From: Desulfovibrio sp.
Lineage (GTDB): Bacteria > Desulfobacterota > Desulfovibrionia > Desulfovibrionales > Desulfovibrionaceae
Reading direction: 5' to 3'
Assembly: GCA_016208105.1 (NCBI GenBank)
Contig: JACQYS010000017.1
Coordinates: 1-64,000, forward strand
DNA length: 64,000 nucleotides
Shown here: positions 52,207 through 61,980 of the stretch, one piece after another
Position numbering within the stretch: position 1 is the first letter of the stretch
How the letters are laid out: every line of letters begins with the position of its first letter
Made by a program: the position numbers and the translations under genes
The notes under the pieces: generated by a model
What the model was told of the DNA's origin: nothing
Seen by the model: the letters and a program-made list of their open reading frames with translations, nothing else
Databases searched by the model: none

Positions 52207-53082
52207 CTACACCCGATCCGACTTGGGGCCGCCGAAGAGACCGGTTGGCTTCACGAACAAGAGCACCAAGAGGACGATGAAGGCGAAGGCGTCCTTGTAG
52301 GCCGAGGAGATGAACCCAGCACCGAACGACTCCAGGACTCCGAGGATAAGGCCTCCTGCAGCCGCCCCGAAGGGATTTCCCAGCCCGCCCAGGATGCAGG
52401 CCGCGAAGCCCTTGAGTCCGAGCATCACCCCCACGTCGTACGAGGTCAGGGTGATGGGTGCGAGGATGGCTCCGCCCACGGCGCCGATGAATCCCGAGAG
52501 GCCGAATGAGAACATGGCCATGCGTTCCACGGATATCCCCATGAGCGCCGCGGCCTTGCGCTCGCAGGCGCAGGCCAGCATGGCCTTGCCGTGGATGGTT
52601 CGGCTGAAAAAGAGCTTGAGCGCCGCCAGAACCAGAAGCGTAATGAAGAGCACCCAGAGGCTCTGGGGCTGAACCGCCGCGCCCAGTATGGCCAGCGGCT
52701 TGGTGCCGGTGAAGGCAGGCAGGGCGAAGGTGTCTTTGCCCCAAATGAGCATCACTATCCCGCGCACCAATATGGATGCGCCAATGGTGATGATGACCAG
52801 GTTCACGGGAGCGGACCGGCTCACCGGGCGGATCACTGTCCGCTCAATGAGGCATCCTGCCAGGGCGCTTATCGCCACGGCCAAAAGAATGGCCAGGGGC
52901 AGCGGCGCGCCCGCTTTGAGGAAGACGACGGAAAGCATACCACCAAGCATCACGAACTCGCCTTGAGCGAAGTTGATGATGCCGGTGGTGTTGAAAATCA
53001 TGGTGAAGCCAAGGGCCGTCAGCCCGTAGGTGGCCCCCACCGTGAGTCCCGACACCAGGTATTGCGGTGCGCCTGAAAGCAT
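52207..53082 (-). CDS. livH: LivH-type ABC permease
   Basis: A 291-residue inner-membrane permease with about eight helices. The typical start VSGLTVGATYGLTALGFTMIFNTTG leads to INFAQGEFVMLGGM, the LivH signature. The coupling loop CACERKAAALMGISVERM is present. It is followed directly by livM. The gap of 35 bases to the preceding binding-protein gene keeps it in the operon. Confidence 0.93.
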   Translation of the reverse strand: MLSGAPQYLVSGLTVGATYGLTALGFTMIFNTTGIINFAQGEFVMLGGMLSVVFLKAGAPLPLAILLAVAISALAGCLIERTVIRPVSRSAPVNLVIITIGASILVRGIVMLIWGKDTFALPAFTGTKPLAILGAAVQPQSLWVLFITLLVLAALKLFFSRTIHGKAMLACACERKAAALMGISVERMAMFSFGLSGFIGAVGGAILAPITLTSYDVGVMLGLKGFAACILGGLGNPFGAAAGGLILGVLESFGAGFISSAYKDAFAFIVLLVLLFVKPTGLFGGPKSDRV

Positions 53083-53117
53083 GTGCGAAAAAAGGGCCGG
53101 CTATCCCGGCCCATGAG

Positions 53118-54254
53118 TTACTTCAGTATTTTCCAGTTGCCGCCCTGCACGATGACCATCTCGAAGGCATTCTCATTCAGGCCGTTGTGGTCATTTTCCG
53201 CAAAGGAGAACACACCGCCGATGCCGGGGAACCCGGTGATCTTCTCCAGATTGGCCCGGATGGCCTCGGGTTTGGTGGAGCCGGCCATCTCAACGGCCTT
53301 GGCCACCAGTTTCAGCCCGTCCCATCCATGGCCGCCGAACGTGGAGACGTCGGCCTTGAATTTATCCTGGTACTGGCCGGTGTAGGCCATGAGCAAAGCC
53401 TTCTGGGGCTGGGAGTCGGGCAGTTGCGCGGCAACGATGAGATGCCCGGCGGGCAGCATGATCCCCTCGGAGGCTTCCCCGGCCAGCTCGATGAACTTCT
53501 TCGACGCCACACCGTGGCTCATGTACAGCGGGATCGTTATGCCAAGCTGCATGCGGTTGCGGGCCACCACGGCCGGGCCTGGGTTCGTGCCCCAGCAGAT
53601 CACCGCGTCCGGAGCCGCGTCCTTTATCTTGGTGAGCTGGGCGGTCATGTCCGTGTCCTTGGGGCCGAACACCTCGTCCGCCACCAGGGTGAAGCCCTGG
53701 CCCGGGACCAGCTCCTTCAAAACTTCGCGCCCGGCCTGGCCGAAACCATCGGATACGGTCAGTATGGCGATCTTCTTGTAGCCCTTGGACTGGGCGTGTT
53801 TGAGGATACGGCCCACAGCGTGGCGGTCGGACGGGGCTACCTTGAATATCCAGGGATTGACCGGGCTCACGATCTTCTCGGCCGCGGACATGGAAACCAT
53901 GGGCACCTGGGCGGCTGGAAACTTGTTCATGATGGCCAGGGTGGAGCCGGAGGTGGTGGGCCCGATCACGGCGCAGACCTGATCCTTCTTCAAAAGCTTC
54001 TCGGCAGCCAGCACGGCCTTGTTCACGTCGGACTCGTCGTCGTAAACGATGAGTTCTATGGGACGTCCCTGCACTCCGCCCTTGGCATTGATTTCTTCTT
54101 TCACCATTTCCAGGGTGTTCTTTTCCGGCTCGCCCAACACCGACGCCGGGCCAGTGACGGACACCACCGCCCCCACCTTGATGGGTTCGGCCGCGAAAGC
54201 TGGTCCATTCCAGAGGGCCAACAGGGCCAGGGCACTCAGTACGCGAAGCATCAT
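53118..54254 (-). CDS. Periplasmic ABC substrate-binding protein (LivK-like), copy 2
   Basis: A 378-residue binding protein of the Peripla_BP_6 family. The start MMLRVLSALALLALWNGPAF is a Sec signal; the mature protein begins about EPIKVGAVVSVTGPASVLGE. I prefer the ATG at 54254 because AAGGGG sits six bases upstream; one at 54260 is possible. It is very similar along its whole length to the next gene upstream (VSVTGPAS, IVYDDESDVNKAVLAAEKL, SPVNPW, ILTVSDGFGQAGREVLKEL, ICWGTNPGPAVVARNR), so it arose by tandem duplication. The ligand may be an aromatic or branched-chain compound. Confidence 0.9.
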   Translation of the reverse strand: MMLRVLSALALLALWNGPAFAAEPIKVGAVVSVTGPASVLGEPEKNTLEMVKEEINAKGGVQGRPIELIVYDDESDVNKAVLAAEKLLKKDQVCAVIGPTTSGSTLAIMNKFPAAQVPMVSMSAAEKIVSPVNPWIFKVAPSDRHAVGRILKHAQSKGYKKIAILTVSDGFGQAGREVLKELVPGQGFTLVADEVFGPKDTDMTAQLTKIKDAAPDAVICWGTNPGPAVVARNRMQLGITIPLYMSHGVASKKFIELAGEASEGIMLPAGHLIVAAQLPDSQPQKALLMAYTGQYQDKFKADVSTFGGHGWDGLKLVAKAVEMAGSTKPEAIRANLEKITGFPGIGGVFSFAENDHNGLNENAFEMVIVQGGNWKILK

Positions 54255-54264
54255 GCGCATCCCC

Positions 54265-55398
54265 TTATTTGAGAAGGACGAATTTTCCACCCTCGATCTT
54301 CACCATGGCGAAACTGGACTCGGTGAGTCCGTTGTGGTCCTTGTCCGTGAAGGAGAAGACTCCGGTGGCGCTCTGGAAACCTTTGACCTTCTCCAGCCCA
54401 TCGCGCAAGCCCTGAGGCGTCACAGCGCCGGAATTTTTTGCTGCTTCGTTCAAAAGCATCAGCGCGTCCCAGGCGTAGCCACCGAATGCGGACGGCACGG
54501 TGCCGAATTTTTTCGTATAGTCCCCGATGTATCCCATGAGAAGTGCCTTGAAGGGGCCCTCGGGCATCTGGGGAGCCACGATGAGCCAGCTGGCCGGCAA
54601 CACCAGACCGTCGGCCGCATCCCCGGCCAGTTCGATGAATTTGTCAGCGGCCACGCCGTGGCTCATGTACAGCGGGGTCTTCATGCCAAGCTGCACCCTG
54701 TTGCGGGCCACCACGGCCGGACCAGGATTGGTGCCCCAGCAGATCACGGCCTGGGGACCGGTGGATCCGATCTTGGTGAGCTGGGGGGTCATGTCCGTGT
54801 CTTTGGGACCGTAGACCTCGTCGGCCACGAGTTCCATGCCGGCAGCGGGGATAAGCTCTTTGAGAACCTCGCGTCCGGCCTGACCGAAGCCGTCGGACAC
54901 CGTGAGGATGGCGATCTTCTTGTAGCCCTGAGCCTTGGCGTGAGCGAGGATGTTGTTGACGGCCAGGCGGTCGGACTGGGCGGTCTTGAACACCCAGGGA
55001 TTGACCGGACTGACGATCTTCTCAGCCGCAGCCATGGACACAAGCGGAACCTTGGCCTCGGCCACCTTTCCCAGGATGGCCAGGGTGTTGCCCGAGATGG
55101 AGGGGCCAAGCACCGCCACCACCTGGTCTTTCTTGATAAGCTTCTCAGCGGCCAGCACGGCCTTGTTCACGTCGGATTCGTCGTCGTAGACGATGACCTC
55201 GATCTTCTTTCCGCCAATGCCGCCTTTGGCGTTCATCTGGTCCTGAAGCAACATCAGGGTGTTCTTCTCAGGCTCGCCCAAAAACGAGGCCGGACCGGTG
55301 ACGGAAACCACAGCACCAATCTTGACCTTTTCGGACGCCATTGAGGGGAGAACCGAAGACACCACGAGCATCAAGGCCGCAAGGGTACGCCAAGCCAT
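54265..55398 (-). CDS. Periplasmic ABC substrate-binding protein (LivK-like), copy 1
   Basis: A 377-residue binding protein of the same family, with a signal peptide (MAWRTLAALMLVVSSVLPSM) and the two-lobe periplasmic fold. It is the first gene of the operon. Close similarity to its neighbour, 10 bases downstream, marks a recent-looking duplication; differences concentrate in the C-terminal third (for example QMPEGPFKALLMGYIGDY versus QLPDSQPQKALLMAYTGQYQ), which may change ligand preference. The start at ATG 55396-55398 is preceded by GGAG. Confidence 0.92.
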   Translation of the reverse strand: MAWRTLAALMLVVSSVLPSMASEKVKIGAVVSVTGPASFLGEPEKNTLMLLQDQMNAKGGIGGKKIEVIVYDDESDVNKAVLAAEKLIKKDQVVAVLGPSISGNTLAILGKVAEAKVPLVSMAAAEKIVSPVNPWVFKTAQSDRLAVNNILAHAKAQGYKKIAILTVSDGFGQAGREVLKELIPAAGMELVADEVYGPKDTDMTPQLTKIGSTGPQAVICWGTNPGPAVVARNRVQLGMKTPLYMSHGVAADKFIELAGDAADGLVLPASWLIVAPQMPEGPFKALLMGYIGDYTKKFGTVPSAFGGYAWDALMLLNEAAKNSGAVTPQGLRDGLEKVKGFQSATGVFSFTDKDHNGLTESSFAMVKIEGGKFVLLK

Positions 55399-55745
55399 AT
55401 GACCAGCTCCTTCAAAGCGTTGCGGGTGGGTACGAAGAGAATATGACTAAATCGTCATTGTGTTCACCCCGGATACTGGTTGCCTGGTGATTGGTCAAGG
55501 GAACGCTAAGGCTTTGGCTGCGTTCCTGGTAAAAAATGTCCAAAAACAATATCATACCTTCATGGTATTGTTTAAAGAAAACCATATCACAATTCTGGCA
55601 ACGCGAATGAAGATACGTTAGGTGCGCGCCTGCGCATCGATAGGCACCTGGGAAACCGCAACGGCGCGGCAAACGCTGAAAACCGTTTTCGGCCACCGGC
55701 AACAATGCTATGAACAGTCCATTCTCCTGAAAGGCGACACCAGAT
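55399..55745. promoter_or_regulatory. Divergent intergenic region, liv-type operon / FUSC gene, with two dyads
   Basis: 347 bases without a gene. Two inverted repeats stand out: GGAACGC (55500-55506) with GCGTTCC (55520-55526), and AAACAATA (55544-55551) with TATTGTTT (55566-55573). They lie 100-175 bases upstream of the first binding-protein gene and may be operators for a regulator of uptake. I see no convincing -35/-10 pair. The FUSC gene has AAAGG upstream of its ATG. Confidence 0.4.
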
Positions 55746-56822
55746 ATGAAGCTTCCTAAGGCGAGTCCCTTGCACGTAAAGCACGCCGTCAAGACCGCGC
55801 TCGCGGCCGTAACCACCTACGCCCTGACTGTTCTTTTGGGACTCCCCCAGGGATATTGGGCGGTCATAAGCGTCATCATAGTCATGCAGACCAACCTCGG
55901 CGGCTCCTACCAGGCCGGGGTGAACAGAATAATCGGCACCGCCGTTGGTGCCGTGCTGGGCGCCGCAAGCGTGGCACTGTTCGGTTCCGGGGTTTTATCC
56001 CTGGGTCTCGGGGTTGGCCTCTCGATCTTTGTCTGCGCCTATTTCATCCATCTCCACGAATCTTTCCGCATGGCCGGGCTCACTGCCACCATCATCATCC
56101 TTCTCAGCCCCCTTGGGGGCACGTTCATGGACTATGCCGTGTACAGGTTCCTGGAAATCAGCATGGGTGTTGTGGTGGCCCTGGCCTTCTCCATGCTGGT
56201 CTGGCCTTCCCGGGCGGGCTGGCACCTGAAGAAGGGAGTGGTCCAGGTTCTGCACGACGAAGCGGCGCTCTATTCCATCTTGCTCTCCTGCCGCATCTCG
56301 CCAGACTGCGACCAGCAGGACGAAACCGCCGCGGTCCTGCAACTGGAGACCACCAGGGACAAAAACCACGATCTGTTGGAGGAAGCCAAGAAGGAGCCCT
56401 CGGGATTCTCAAAAAAGGACCACATCACCATTTCGCTCTACAACTTCACGGAGCGCATCGCCGAGCACCTGCTCTCCATGGAGCTGGCCGTACACCATGA
56501 GGATCTGGAGTCCCTGCACGGCATGGTAGCCAAGGAAATGGACATACTAGCCCAAACCACCATCACCGTGATGACACGGGTTGCCCTGGCCATCTCCCAG
56601 GACAGGGACCCAGGACCCATCGACGACCTCAAACGCGCGGTGGGCAACGCCGAGGACGCGTTAGGGCGCGTAAGAAAACAACATGTGCTCCCCACATACG
56701 ACCTGGAGCCTGTCATGCGGTTCTTCAGCTATTACTATAATATGCGGGAGATCGCGGTAGAATTGACAGGAATGGCCGACCGGGCGGCTCTCCTGGATGA
56801 GGAAAGAGCCACTCATTCGTAG
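55746..56822 (+). CDS. FUSC-family (aromatic acid exporter-like) membrane protein
   Basis: A 358-residue protein with about six helices in the first 170 residues (GYWAVISVIIVMQTNLGGSY is the family signature around 36-55), then a cytoplasmic helical domain. It resembles the N-terminal half of AaeB/YccS-type FUSC proteins, which export aromatic acids. It is divergent from the aromatic-type uptake operon, which may be meaningful: one imports, the other could expel toxic aromatic acids. No partner membrane-fusion protein is next to it. Confidence 0.8.
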   Translation: MKLPKASPLHVKHAVKTALAAVTTYALTVLLGLPQGYWAVISVIIVMQTNLGGSYQAGVNRIIGTAVGAVLGAASVALFGSGVLSLGLGVGLSIFVCAYFIHLHESFRMAGLTATIIILLSPLGGTFMDYAVYRFLEISMGVVVALAFSMLVWPSRAGWHLKKGVVQVLHDEAALYSILLSCRISPDCDQQDETAAVLQLETTRDKNHDLLEEAKKEPSGFSKKDHITISLYNFTERIAEHLLSMELAVHHEDLESLHGMVAKEMDILAQTTITVMTRVALAISQDRDPGPIDDLKRAVGNAEDALGRVRKQHVLPTYDLEPVMRFFSYYYNMREIAVELTGMADRAALLDEERATHS

Positions 56823-57002
56823 CAATACCTCTGGGAAGATCGTCTCCCTTCAGGCAGGGCTTTGTGCCGGGCGCTTTCGCACCCGCGCGCTCCCGCCTGG
56901 AACTCTCTTCCTGGTGAGAATCGGCTGCAAGCCGACCTCATGACAGGCCAGACACCATTGCCGGCAAGATCAGTCACACCATCGCCGCTTGAAGCCGTCG
57001 CT

Positions 57003-60000
57003 TCAATGCGACGAATGGGATGAGTCGGCGCCAGGGACCACCTCGCCGCTTCTGAAGCTCTTGCCGAGCCAGGTCTGGAAGCGGTCAAGGTACACGTAAT
57101 AGACCGGGGTGAAATACAGGGTGAGCAGCTGCGAGACCATGAGCCCGCCCACCACGGCCAATCCAAGCGGCCTGCGGGCCTCGGCTCCCGCCCCGAACCC
57201 CATGGCGATGGGCAGGGTGCCCATGAGCGCGGCCATGGTGGTCATCATGATGGGTCTGAAACGCACCAGGCACCCCTGGAAAATGGCTTCGCCCGGAGTG
57301 AGGCTTTTGTCGCGTTGCGCTTCGATGGCGAAGTCGATCATCATGATGGCGTTTTTCTTCACGATGCCAATGAGCATGATGATTCCCACGAAACCGTAGA
57401 TGTCCAGATCCATGCCAAAGAGCTTCAGCGTGGCCAGCGCTCCCACTCCCGCGGCCGGCAGGCCGGAGAGGATGGTCAGCGGATGGATGAAGGATTCATA
57501 GAGAATTCCAAGCACGATGTAGATGACCACAATCGAAAGGATGACCAGCACCGACATACCGGCCATTGAGGACTGGAAGGCCTGGGCCGTGCCTTCGAAC
57601 TTGGTGGTGAACGACGCGGGCAGAACCTGGCGCGACACGTCCTCCACGGCCGCAACCGCCTGGCTGAGCGAGGTTCCCGGGCGCAGGTTGAAGGAAAGGG
57701 TCACCGAAGGCAGCTGTCCGGAGTGGTTCACCGAGAGCGGCCCAACGCTGAGCGTCCGCTTCACCAGCACGTCCAAGGGAACGAGTTTGCCAGTGGCGGA
57801 TGAGCGTACGTAAAGACGCGACATGAGCGTGGGATCATCCCGGAACTTGGGCAGAAGCTCCATGATCACCTGGTAGGAGTTGTTGGGCGCGTAGATGGTG
57901 GACACCTGGCGCGTACCGTAGGAAGTGTACAGGGCGTCCTCTATCTGCTGCACGCTGATGCCCAAGGCCGAGGTCTTGTCGCGGTCGATCTCCAGGTACA
58001 CCTGGGGGTTCTTCAGTTGCAGGTCGGAGTTGACGTCCTGGAGTATGGATACTTCCTTGAGCTTTTCCTCCAGTTCGAGCGAATACTTGAACAGGTCACC
58101 CGTATCCGGAGCCTGGAGGGTGTACTGGTAGAGGCCCTTGGTGAAGTTACCGCCCAGGCGAATCGAGGGGGGATTCTGCAAAAAGGCCATGATCCCGGGG
58201 ACCTGGGCCAGTTTCGGCCTGAGCTTCTGGATGAGCTGGTCGGCACTGAGCGGCCTTTCGTGGCGGGGCTTCAACTTCATGAACATGCGTCCGGAGTTGA
58301 GCGTGGCCACGGGACCGCCCGCGCCCACCACGGACATGAACCCCTCGATATTTTCATCCTGGCCCACGATGTCCATGAGCCGCTTCTGCTTTTCAACCAT
58401 GGCCGTGAAGCTGATTCCCTGTTCGGCCTCGGTGATCATGAGCACCTGGCCGATGTCCTCGCTGGGCAAAAAACCCTTGGGGATGGAGGAAAAAAGCCAT
58501 CCAGTGACCACCAGCAGCGAAATCGAAAAAAGCATGGTGATGCGCCTGTGGGATATTACCCAACGGAGGCTTCTTTCATAGGCGTGGAGCACGGCTTCGA
58601 ATCCACGTTCGATGAACATGTAGAGACGCCCGTGGCTTCCTCCGTGGAGAGGCTTCAGCCATTTGGAGCACAGCATGGGCGTGAGCGACAGGGAGACGAA
58701 GCCAGAGAACAGAATGGCAACGCATATGGTGACAGCGAATTCCTTAAACAGCCTGCCCACCACGCCGCCCATGAAAAGCACTGGGATGAACACCGCCGTG
58801 AGCGACAAGGTCATGGACAGGATGGTGAAACTGACTTCCTTGGCCCCTTCGTACGCGGCCTTGAGAGGCGATTTGCCCATCTCCATGTGCCGCACGATGT
58901 TCTCCAGCATGACGATGGCGTCGTCCACCACGAAGCCCACCGAGAGCGTGAGCGCCATAAGCGAGATGTTGTTCAGGCTGAATTTGAATTGGTACATGAG
59001 CGCGAAGGTGCCCATGAGCGACAGCGGCAGAGCCAATGAGGGAATGACCGTGGCCGAAAGATTCCGCAAAAACAGGAAGATGACCATGATAACCAGGGCC
59101 ACTGTGAGGACCAGGGTGAACTTCACGTCCTCCACGGATTCCCTGATGGACACCGACCGGTCGATCATGACCTCCATGTTCACCGCTTCGGGAAGCTGGA
59201 CCTTGAAGCCGGGCATGAGCTTCTTGACCGCATCCACCACGGCCACGGTATTGGTGCCGGGCTGGCGCATGATGGCCAGCACGAAGCCGGGTTCGCCGTT
59301 GTAGAAGTTGCGACGGCGGTCGTTCTCCACGGAATCGATGGCCCTGCCGATTTCGTTCAAGCGCACAGGAGAGCCGTTCCGGTAGGCCACGATGACCGGG
59401 CCGAAGTATTCGGCGCGCAAAAGCTGTCCCGAGGCCTGCACCGTATATTCGCGTTGCGGGCCGGACACCGTGCCCGTTGGCAGGTTGACGTTGGCCTGGC
59501 GTACGGCCGCGGCCATCTCGTCCACGCCGATGTCCCTGCTGGCCAGGGCGTCCGGGTCCAACTGCACGCGGACCGCATATTTCTGGGACCCGTACACCAC
59601 CACCTGCGACACACCTGACACCATGGATATCCGCTGCGCCAGCAGGGTCTCCGCGTATTCGTTCAGGTCGGAGAGGCGCATGGTGGGCGAGGTGATGGCC
59701 AGGTAGAGAATGGGCTGGTCCGCCGGGTTCACCTTGCGGTATGTGGGCGGGGTGGTCATCTCCGGCGGGATGTCTTTTATGGCCAGAGCGATTGCCGAAT
59801 TCACGTCCTGGGCCGCGGCGTCGATCTCGCGGGCAAGGTCGAACTGCAGGGTGATCTTGGTGAGTCCAAGCGTGGAGCTCGAGCTCATGGAGTCCAGACC
59901 GGCGATGGTGGAAAACTGCTTTTCGAGCGGGGTAGCAACTGAGGCGGCCATGGTCTCCGGGTTGGCCCCCGGGAAGGAGGCCGTCACCTGGATGGTGGGG

Positions 60001-60125
60001 AAATCGACGTTTGGCAGGTCGGACACTGGCAGTGAGATGTAGCCCATAACCCCGAAGATAAGGATGGCGCTCATGACCAGGGTGGTCATGACCGGGCGTT
60101 TGATGAAGCCGGAAGAGAGGCTCAT
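57003..60125 (-). CDS. RND multidrug efflux permease (HAE1, MdtB/C-like)
   Basis: A 1040-residue inner-membrane pump with the RND layout: helix 1, a large periplasmic loop, helices 2-6, a second periplasmic loop and helices 8-12. The proton-relay motif VGFVVDDAIVMLENI is intact, and FIKRPVMTTLVMSAILIFG starts the family. It is energised by protons and expels drugs or solvents through an outer-membrane channel, which is not encoded here. ATG 60125 overlaps the MFP gene stop by four bases. Sequence features resemble MdtB/MdtC and other HAE1 pumps; specificity is unknown. Confidence 0.93.
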   Translation of the reverse strand: MSLSSGFIKRPVMTTLVMSAILIFGVMGYISLPVSDLPNVDFPTIQVTASFPGANPETMAASVATPLEKQFSTIAGLDSMSSSSTLGLTKITLQFDLAREIDAAAQDVNSAIALAIKDIPPEMTTPPTYRKVNPADQPILYLAITSPTMRLSDLNEYAETLLAQRISMVSGVSQVVVYGSQKYAVRVQLDPDALASRDIGVDEMAAAVRQANVNLPTGTVSGPQREYTVQASGQLLRAEYFGPVIVAYRNGSPVRLNEIGRAIDSVENDRRRNFYNGEPGFVLAIMRQPGTNTVAVVDAVKKLMPGFKVQLPEAVNMEVMIDRSVSIRESVEDVKFTLVLTVALVIMVIFLFLRNLSATVIPSLALPLSLMGTFALMYQFKFSLNNISLMALTLSVGFVVDDAIVMLENIVRHMEMGKSPLKAAYEGAKEVSFTILSMTLSLTAVFIPVLFMGGVVGRLFKEFAVTICVAILFSGFVSLSLTPMLCSKWLKPLHGGSHGRLYMFIERGFEAVLHAYERSLRWVISHRRITMLFSISLLVVTGWLFSSIPKGFLPSEDIGQVLMITEAEQGISFTAMVEKQKRLMDIVGQDENIEGFMSVVGAGGPVATLNSGRMFMKLKPRHERPLSADQLIQKLRPKLAQVPGIMAFLQNPPSIRLGGNFTKGLYQYTLQAPDTGDLFKYSLELEEKLKEVSILQDVNSDLQLKNPQVYLEIDRDKTSALGISVQQIEDALYTSYGTRQVSTIYAPNNSYQVIMELLPKFRDDPTLMSRLYVRSSATGKLVPLDVLVKRTLSVGPLSVNHSGQLPSVTLSFNLRPGTSLSQAVAAVEDVSRQVLPASFTTKFEGTAQAFQSSMAGMSVLVILSIVVIYIVLGILYESFIHPLTILSGLPAAGVGALATLKLFGMDLDIYGFVGIIMLIGIVKKNAIMMIDFAIEAQRDKSLTPGEAIFQGCLVRFRPIMMTTMAALMGTLPIAMGFGAGAEARRPLGLAVVGGLMVSQLLTLYFTPVYYVYLDRFQTWLGKSFRSGEVVPGADSSHSSH

Positions 60126-61252
60126 GAGCTTTTGCCTTCCTGCGCCTGGGCCCCCTTGACCTCAACCGGGGAGTTCGGCGCCAGCCTGACGTGTCCGTCG
60201 GTGACCACTGTGTCGCCCTGGGCCAGTCCTTTGTTTATTATAGTCCGTGCGCCCACCACCCCCCCGGTTTCCACAAGCCTGAACTCGGCCGTGTTCTGCG
60301 GCGTGACCACGTAGACGAAATTGCCCTGAAGCCCGATCTGCACCGCGCTGTTGGGCACCGTGAGCACATTCTCCCTGGCGCTCAGGTTGAGCGCAACCTT
60401 GGCGAACTGGCCTGGCCACAAGCGCTTGTTCTCGTTCTTGAAAAGACCCTTGAGCTTGATGGTCCCCGTGGTTCTGTCCACGGCATTGTCCACTGACACC
60501 AGTTCTCCCTGCTCCGTCTTGGATTCGTCCGAACCCACAGAAGCCAGCACCTCCAAGGGAATTTTGCCCATGCGCGAGGCAATATCCGGCAAATGCTGCT
60601 CCGGCACGGAAAAGCTCACGTAGATGGGCTGTATCTGGTTAATCACCAGAAGGTTGCGGTCGTCGTTGGCCTTGATGACGTTGCCCACGTTGACCATTAC
60701 CGTGCCCACCCTTCCCGCGAAGGGCGCCCGGATGACCGAATACTCCAACTGGAGCTTGGACTGCTCGATGGCCGCTTCCGACACCTTGATGGATGCGCGC
60801 AGGCTTTTGGCATCGGTATTGGCCTGATCGTACTGCTGCTGGCTGATCACGTCCTTGCGCTGCAGCCCGGTGTAGCGGGTCAGATCGTCCTCGGCCCTTT
60901 TGAGCAGGGCCAGGTCCTTTTCCAGTTTGCCCTGAGCATCCTTGAGTGCTGCCTGAAAGGGGCGGGAATCCAACATGAAGATCACGTCACCGGCCGCCAC
61001 TTCCTGGCCGTCCCGCACCCGCTGTTCCACGATGAGCCCGCCAACCTGGGTTCTCACCGCAACGCTCTGGTAGGGTTCCACGTTCCCCACACCTGTGATG
61101 CGCACCGGGATACTGCCGGATTCCACCGTGGCCACGGAAATGGGCACGGGCCGCTTGGCCTGTCCCTTCGTGTTCTTGCCGTCCGAACACCCGCCCAACA
61201 CCATCGAAAAGGCCAATATTGCGGCAACGAACACGCTCTTAATGCTCTTCAT
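60122..61252 (-). CDS. RND periplasmic adaptor (membrane-fusion) lipoprotein
   Basis: A 376-residue HlyD/AcrA-type adaptor. The lipobox Leu-Gly-Gly-Cys22 in VLGGCSDG marks a lipoprotein. The lipoyl half-motifs (VAVRTQVGGLIVEQRVRDGQ and VIRAPFAGRVGTVMVNVGNV) flank an alpha-hairpin, and a beta-barrel domain follows. It links the RND pump to an outer-membrane channel. AAGGA precedes ATG 61252, which overlaps the tetR gene by 14 bases. The upstream extension to 61288 is not used. Confidence 0.92.
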   Translation of the reverse strand: MKSIKSVFVAAILAFSMVLGGCSDGKNTKGQAKRPVPISVATVESGSIPVRITGVGNVEPYQSVAVRTQVGGLIVEQRVRDGQEVAAGDVIFMLDSRPFQAALKDAQGKLEKDLALLKRAEDDLTRYTGLQRKDVISQQQYDQANTDAKSLRASIKVSEAAIEQSKLQLEYSVIRAPFAGRVGTVMVNVGNVIKANDDRNLLVINQIQPIYVSFSVPEQHLPDIASRMGKIPLEVLASVGSDESKTEQGELVSVDNAVDRTTGTIKLKGLFKNENKRLWPGQFAKVALNLSARENVLTVPNSAVQIGLQGNFVYVVTPQNTAEFRLVETGGVVGARTIINKGLAQGDTVVTDGHVRLAPNSPVEVKGAQAQEGKSS

Positions 61253-61886
61253 TGTTTCCTTCCTGGCGATATCCGAGAATGGCGGCAAGGCTGAACCGCA
61301 GAATATGATCTGTAAGAGAGTCGATGCCGGAGACGTCGCACTTCATATCCGGAAAAAGTGTCTCGATTATCGTGCGGGCCCGGGAGTAGTGCTGGCATTG
61401 CCCCACAACGGAGAGGGCGCAGAATCTGATGTCCTCTTCGCGCGCGCCATCACCCAAAAGCGCTCCCACAATGGCCATGAGCCGCTCCATGTTCGGCCTG
61501 ATGGAAGAAAGCACCATATTGCCGAGCGCCGGGGTCGGGTCCGCCATTTCCCGGGCCATGAGCCGGGCATGCCAGAACGGACGCCCCTCCCCGAGGGTTC
61601 TGTTCAGGAACGACCGGATGAACGCGGCCAGAGCCTCTTCGGCCCGGGCTTGGCCATGAAGGCCTGATGAAGGAGGGAAGCGCCGCATTCCCTCTTGGAA
61701 GCAGTATTCCAAAAGGGCCTTGTACAGTTCTTTCTTGCCGCCGAAATGGTAGTGCACGGAAGCAACGTTGGTACCGGCCACGGCGCAGATGTCTCGAATC
61801 GTCCCGGACCTGAACCCTTTCTCGGAAAAAACCTCACCCGCAGCGTTTAACAGCCTCAGTTTGGTCTCTTCCTGATCAGGATGCAT
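61239..61886 (-). CDS. TetR-family repressor (CecR-like)
   Basis: A 215-residue regulator. The HTH is in AAGEVFSEKGFRSGTIRDIC followed by VAGTNVASVHYHFGGKKELY, the usual TetR core. The C-terminal domain is of the DUF1956/CecR type. It is the first gene of the pump operon and probably represses itself and the pump, and perhaps the divergent MFS gene. ATG 61886 has GAGGG upstream; the frame is open to 61931 but the extra part covers the putative operator. A ligand is not predicted. Confidence 0.88.
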   Translation of the reverse strand: MHPDQEETKLRLLNAAGEVFSEKGFRSGTIRDICAVAGTNVASVHYHFGGKKELYKALLEYCFQEGMRRFPPSSGLHGQARAEEALAAFIRSFLNRTLGEGRPFWHARLMAREMADPTPALGNMVLSSIRPNMERLMAIVGALLGDGAREEDIRFCALSVVGQCQHYSRARTIIETLFPDMKCDVSGIDSLTDHILRFSLAAILGYRQEGNNEEH

Positions 61887-61896
61887 CCGTTCCCTC

Positions 61897-61912
61897 TCAA
61901 ACAAATGTTTGA
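61897..61912. promoter_or_regulatory. TetR operator candidate
   Basis: TCAAACA-AA-TGTTTGA is a perfect inverted repeat with 7-bp arms, about ten bases upstream of the tetR start. TTCAAACA-type dyads are typical of CecR-like TetR proteins. It is in the shared gap with the divergent MFS gene (start at 61981), so it may control both directions. Confidence 0.65.
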
Positions 61913-61980
61913 ATCGGCTGTTTAGCCACATTGCCAGCAGCTGTCAAAAGGCGTATTGGCTAAGCCCCTGCGGATCTTTC

